From: Manduca sexta
Lineage: Eukaryota; Arthropoda; Insecta; Lepidoptera; Sphingidae
Length of the DNA: 64,000 bases
Assembly: GCF_014839805.1 (NCBI RefSeq)
Contig: NC_051116.1
Span: 2,170,001 to 2,234,000 of the forward strand
Direction: 5' to 3'
How positions within the stretch are numbered: position 1 is the stretch's first letter; each line of letters starts with the position of its first letter. Shown here piece by piece: positions 59,374 to 64,000 of the stretch. The notes below the pieces were generated by a model. That model did no database searches and had not been told where the DNA came from. It saw only the letters and a list, made by a program, of their open reading frames with translations. The position numbers were made by a program, and so were the translations under genes.

Positions 59374-59763
59374 ATAGGGTACGGGACTGATTTTTGTTCT
59401 TAACAATTATCAAATATTTACGTAATATTAATTTTAACACAGAAGATATTATTAAAATCCGGTGAAAAATCAACAAGTTATAAGTGTTTGAATTTCGGTG
59501 GAAGGGGTAATTAACAAGAAACAGAAAAGAGACGAAATACCCACATGTGACGTCATCGGGAATTACGACGCGTGCGAAAGAAAGAGATGAAGTGATATCC
59601 CCACATCGCGCCCACTTCTGCACATTATAATATTTTAAATATGAAATACTCAATAATTTTGTAACCAAGTTTTATGCAGTTTTCGCAGAAGTGCTTCTTT
59701 TTCGTATTAAAAGCCATTACATATAGAATAATGTACAAACTCAAGCATAGGCCGGTTTTCTAT
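59374..59763 (+). mobile_element. MITE family M390, copy with decayed ends
   Basis: ATAGGGTACGGG and CCGGTTTTCTAT are damaged forms of the ends seen at 8001 and 8390. The interior is nearly the same (GTGACGTCATCGGGAATTAC, GCGAAAGAAAGAGATGAAG). Confidence 0.85.
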
Positions 59764-59849
59764 TGCAGAAAATAATAATATAAAAAACCGCGATAAAATT
59801 TGTAATATAGTTTTATTTCATTGTCAGAACTTTCGTGTTTATTTCTTTG

Positions 59850-59962
59850 TGTGACGAGACGAGCTTGCCGTTCGTCTGATGGTGCGCGATACGACCGCCC
59901 ATAAACAATCGAAACACCATCCAACATCTTGAAATACAAAATATTGTTGGTATTCGCGTAAA
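59850..59962 (-). mobile_element. SINE family S2, partial inverted copy
   Basis: GACGAGACGAGCTTGCCGTT, CGATACGACCGCCCATAAAC and CACCATCCAACATCTTGAAA match the reverse of 4380-4480. Confidence 0.7.
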
Positions 59963-59969
59963 CATAAAA

Positions 59970-62000
59970 AATCATTTACTTTAAGCCACTACACAATTAT
60001 TAAATTATTTAGAATTGGAACTGATGTCTATCACAACTTATTTAATAAACTTTGTGCCCATATTTATCTTCTATTTTGTTATCAATCTTATATTTTTAAA
60101 CTCTAGGCGTTCCTTTACACGTTGTATACCAACATGGAAATGATTATAAATTTATTAATTCTAAATACATACCTACGTTAAAAACAGTTATATTTAGTAG
60201 TGCTAATCAACAGTTTAACTCTTTTTTATGTAATTTATTCAAAAAACTACAATTCCGTCACACCGTAGGCACGTGTTAGATGTAAACATACTTTTACGTT
60301 ATAACAAAATAGGTATAGCTGCATACTTTATTACGTAAACTAAGTAATTGTTTAGAATTATTTGTTTTTACTACCGAACGCGTGTTCTCAATTACTTGCA
60401 AACTAATAAAACATAATGAATATCATAATTTAACTACGCAATTATACTTTATATTAAAATCATGGATATTCAATTATAAACGTGTAGCTGCACCTCTATC
60501 TACACATAACTACAGTGTGACATTTGATAAATATATTCTAAACTATTTGTTTACTTGTAAAAATGTCATAACTTGAAACACTGAGGTGAAGAGTGGCACA
60601 TTGTTGTGGATAAACCGATTACTTACTCTTGAACGGGAGTATTTCAAACAGAGAACACATTGTAAAAAAAAAATTTGGGTCCAATTTGACCCATGTTGGT
60701 CTTATGGATATTCATTCGATAATTTTGCCAACAATAAAAGGGTAACTTATAACTTTACGTGTTCGATGAATTTGCCATCAACGTACAACGATACCATGAA
60801 CTGTAAATATTTGTACTTGATTTGTAAATTGTTACTGTGTCGTAAAAAAACAATTGTTACGGAACGAGCCATGAAAGCTGAAAGCGAGAATTTTTTTTAG
60901 ACATGATTTTGTATTTAAAAATTCAAGTACCGTAATTGAATTTATTTCAATATTAAAAGAGTGTTCGATAATTGATTTAAATATAGTTGTCATTACCTGG
61001 TCAGTACAAAAAAAAACAAAACTGGCCTCTTTAAAATAAGCTTGTAAAAATACTATTTTTCGGATTTTTTATACTCGTATTCATGTAAACATACATTTGT
61101 ATTGGAATTAATGCACATACTGGCTGTTTTGATAACGCTACATTTTATAGTGTTTCTATTTGAAATATTCCCTTATGTATTGTTGGCGCATTGTCAACTT
61201 TTTAATAGTTTAGTGGCGAATCCACGGTAAAATTTATTCAGCCTGTATTCATCGAAAATTAATACGTAACTGAGTATGATTTTAGTTTTATAAAGTCCTC
61301 ATCATTAAATCAAACAAATAGCTATTTAGTCATATTTTTGTTTAGCACATCGGTCAAAAAATACCCGGGCTGAAAACTTTGTTCAATTTAATGACTCGTA
61401 GACAATAATTTTATGTGAAATGTACATGCATGGTGATAATATAATGCAGGCAACATTAAAATTAACACACTTTTAAATATTTCTCAACAGCTTATAATTA
61501 ATTTCAAACAACTCTTAGTAATACATCTTATTGTAGTTTACGCTCAAAAATCAAGCGCGCGCTGACGACCGCATTTTAAGTAAAAAACTGAAAAAATCAT
61601 TTTAGTAAAATGTATATAAATAATATAACAAGTAATTTGACGAAAAACATTACTAATCCAATTCATAAACCGTTATTTCAACGCCTCATTTATACAAAGA
61701 AATATTAGGTTAAGACGTGAGTACACTACTTTTGTACTATAGTTAAAGATCATTGCTTCATCGACTGTTCGCGTTTAGTACTTAAAATGCGGTACAGCGC
61801 GCGCCCATAACATTACCTTAATGAGAGAACCACGACGGACGGACTACTATTGACTACACGTTATGGGATAAACACACTCAACGTCACTTGGTATACAGAG
61901 TTCCATTCAGAAAAAAATCCAATCAGAAATCAAAGATTTCTTCAGACAAGACAACAAGACTTGTGAAGAAATCAAACGCATACTCAAAATCAAATTTATT
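59970..62000. other. Intergenic DNA, no gene recognised
   Basis: AT-rich. A 104-codon frame at 60586-60900 begins at a non-ATG codon, has no family resemblance and is probably chance. A small GC-richer patch at 61790-61880 holds nothing that I recognise. Confidence 0.45.
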
Positions 62001-62001
62001 T

Positions 62002-62368
62002 TTAAGGTGGTAGCTCAAGGTCCATTTTCATACATTTTGTTTCGGCTTTAATCTGGGTAACTAAACAAGTATTGGCAAGTAAAGAATTTAAATTCACGTC
62101 TAGTTAGTGATTAGTTCTCGCAGTTGAAAGAAAAACGTAAAAATAATTAATAATCATGGATATTTCGGCCTTTAAAATTTAATATGACGAAATTTTAAAG
62201 GCCGAAATATCCATGATTATTAATTATTTTTACATTTTTCTTTCAACTGCGAGAACTAATCACTAACTAGACGTGAATTTAAATTCTTTACTTGCCAATA
62301 CTTGTTTAGTTACCCAGATTAAAGCCGAAACAAAATGTATGAAAATGGACCTTGAGCTACCACCTTAA
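62002..62368. mobile_element. Long foldback element, nearly perfect palindrome
   Basis: TTAA at both ends (62002-62005, 62365-62368). The left arm AAGGTGGTAGCTCAAGGTCC onward is repeated in reverse through GGACCTTGAGCTACCACCTT, with arms of about 175 bases meeting near 62185 at TTAATATGACGAAATT. There are only a few mismatches. No coding capacity. A truncated sibling lies at 23380-23671. TTAA flanks suggest mobilisation by a TTAA-targeting transposase (piggyBac-like), but the ends are not typical piggyBac. Confidence 0.9.
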
Positions 62369-63023
62369 AGATAATGTATTGAAAAGATTTTATAAATTAT
62401 TAATTGAAAGTTTAAAAAATCTATAATTCGTGTAAAATAATTGTTAATTTATTTAAATAGCGTCATTGGACTGGATTTTAGCGAGGTCAATGTATAAATA
62501 ATTGCGACCAAATCGACGATCTTGTTCCATATTTGACACGTTTAAAATAAATTTCAATTTTAAATTCTAAAACCATTGATTACTTTAAGCGGATAATTTT
62601 TGACCCACGGTCTTATTTAAACAAAAATATTCAATTACATCGCGTACGTAACACAAATCACTGTAAATCCATAGACAAACTAATGTCTATCAAAACAGAC
62701 TCTGTCCACCAAAAATCCAAACCGGTCAAGCAGTGTGCATTTGAGCAACGAATATTTAATTATTTTGCATTAATATTATTGGGATATCAGTCACATCACG
62801 ATCACGCGTAATTCATAAGTATATTATTCATACAATTATGTCGTTTCGAAATATAACAATGTAACAGGCTAACACAGGGACCGGGGGCGCTAATTCCGAC
62901 ATTCCAAATTTTAGTACCTTTAATTTTCAAAAATTCGAATTTTATTTAAGTCTTCGTTGCTTTCGCATACGATACCCAACGTTTATACTAAAAAAATCCG
63001 TTACTAATTTGAGATTCCAAATT

Positions 63024-63100
63024 ATTCTAAATTTAAAACCAATGTCCTCAATTTAAAACCAATGTTCTAAATTTAAAACCAATGTTCCAAATTTAAACCG
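63024..63100 (+). repeat. About 20-bp tandem repeat
   Basis: Four units of TTCTAAATTTAAAACCAATG with small changes, in AT-rich intergenic DNA. Confidence 0.8.
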
Positions 63101-63577
63101 TTCACAATAGACCCGCACGTCCTTTACAGTTTACAACGATCTTCTGTCTCTTTCTACCCTGGTTAGATAGAAAAGGACAGAGGACCCGCTAGCCTCCCCG
63201 CGTCCCGCGACACTTGACAATGCGCCAAACCGACTATTATCTAACATTAGATCTAGGTATTAGTTCGCACAACACTTCTGACTGCTCATCTGCGCATTCG
63301 CAGTACATCCTCTGTAGGAAAAAACGAGTTATTAAATTTTATTTCTAGAAAATTGACTTTAAGCGTGATACGGTTAAGGTCTAATGTCGTCTTATGAAAT
63401 AAAAAGTAAATAAATAAATACAAAGCGGCGTCTATGTTCAATAAGATGGGAATATTTTTAAATATATGAAATTTCACGGCCAAGAGTTGCGAACAATATT
63501 CGGTCTCATAATACCCAGACTCCAAATACATGTAATTTTATTTCCAATGAATATTGTTTACACTTTACTTCGTTCAG

Positions 63578-63745
63578 TTAAGCGGGGTTTAGATTAGCAA
63601 GTAAAATTGCAGAAGTCGACTTGCACAAGCATAGCAAACTGACTTCTGCAAATTTTTAAGCTTGAAGATCTTGCGGCAAGTAGCATGCGCATAGAACTAT
63701 GGCTGTTAGTCTAAACGAATCTAAAATTTGCGCAAGAACTAGTCT
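63578..63745. repeat. Possible short MITE
   Basis: GGTTTAGATTAGCAAG at the left and an imperfect inverse (CGCAAGAACTAGTCTAAAG) at the right. The match is loose and no duplication is clear. Confidence 0.3.
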
Positions 63746-63766
63746 AAAGTTGACATTAGACTTATA

Positions 63767-63997
63767 TCGACGGTTCCTACGTAAACTATCGAATCTGCAA
63801 AATGCGTAGGGACTGTCGAATATACATCGCTTGTTTAGTGTTAATTACCATGGCGACAAGCACTTCGATCCTTATTGTCTAAAATAAATGCAGTTCATTT
63901 TAATAAGGACCGTTTAAATATCGACAGTCCCTCCGCAAAGTATTGAGTCTGAAAATGCGATTTTGCAGATTCGATACTATACGTAGAGAACGTCGAT
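63767..63997. mobile_element. MITE with long inverted ends at the right edge
   Basis: ATCGACGGTTCCTACGTAAA and TATCGAATCTGCAAAATGCG at the left have an inverse near the right end (TGCAGATTCGATACTATACG, then GAACGTCGAT). GGGACTGTCGA also recurs inverted. Arms are imperfect and of about 60-75 bp; the interior is AT-rich. Confidence 0.65.
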
Positions 63998-64000
63998 GTG

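Noticed and set aside
60586..60900. 104-codon frame in the right intergenic part
   Set aside because: Starts at a non-ATG codon, shows no domain, has no paralogue in the window and an AT-rich composition; chance is likely.
1..64000. CRISPR arrays, operons, bacterial defence systems or rRNA
   Set aside because: The window is spliced animal DNA; the only regular repeats are minisatellites, microsatellites and dispersed elements.

Overview
The window is gene-containing nuclear DNA of an insect, almost certainly a lepidopteran (moth or butterfly). Evidence: short GC-richer exons joined by GT/AG introns in AT-rich sequence; many small tRNA-derived SINEs and MITEs of kinds I know from lepidopteran genomes; and genes with clear animal homologues (an hnRNP U-like protein and axonemal DRC8). 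The species cannot be told from the sequence.

Left part (1-14,030): two tandem paralogous genes on the + strand, both unrecognised. Copy A lacks its 5' end, which lies left of the window (exons 262-6187). Copy B looks complete (8 coding exons, 7299-14025, 681 aa). Every shared intron sits at the same place and phase, so one arose by duplication of the other. Both have a basic Arg/Gly/Pro-rich N-terminal half, a segment that reads like a degenerate RRM, and an acidic disordered tail with a conserved NQI-(V/D)-DLLSSIR motif. Copy A's first intron holds a 5'-truncated R1-type LINE. Two orphan minus-strand exon candidates lie between the copies.

Middle (14,030-28,870): a gene-poor 8 kb stretch holds a complete LTR element with 206-bp LTRs that look identical, a 4-bp target duplication and an interior with no intact genes. 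Then comes DRC8/EFCAB2 on the minus strand (27765 to 22163). A decayed THAP-domain gene lies antisense in its first intron. About 1.1 kb of head-to-head promoter sequence separates DRC8 from the next gene.

Right part (28,872-55,428): one large + strand gene of about 28 coding exons (about 1278 aa) encodes an hnRNP U-like protein. Its order is SAP DNA-binding domain, acidic and Pro/Glu-rich linker, SPRY domain, charged coiled-coil, P-loop (kinase-like) domain, RGG boxes, and a Gln/Trp/Asn-rich tail. It is probably a nuclear RNA- and chromatin-binding protein. Its introns carry MITEs, SINEs, a hAT-type MITE and a duplicated intron/exon junction.

The last 8.5 kb (55,430-64,000) is AT-rich intergenic DNA in which I see only repeats, including a nearly perfect long foldback element. 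I compared all copies by eye, so repeat edges are approximate unless a target duplication fixes them.
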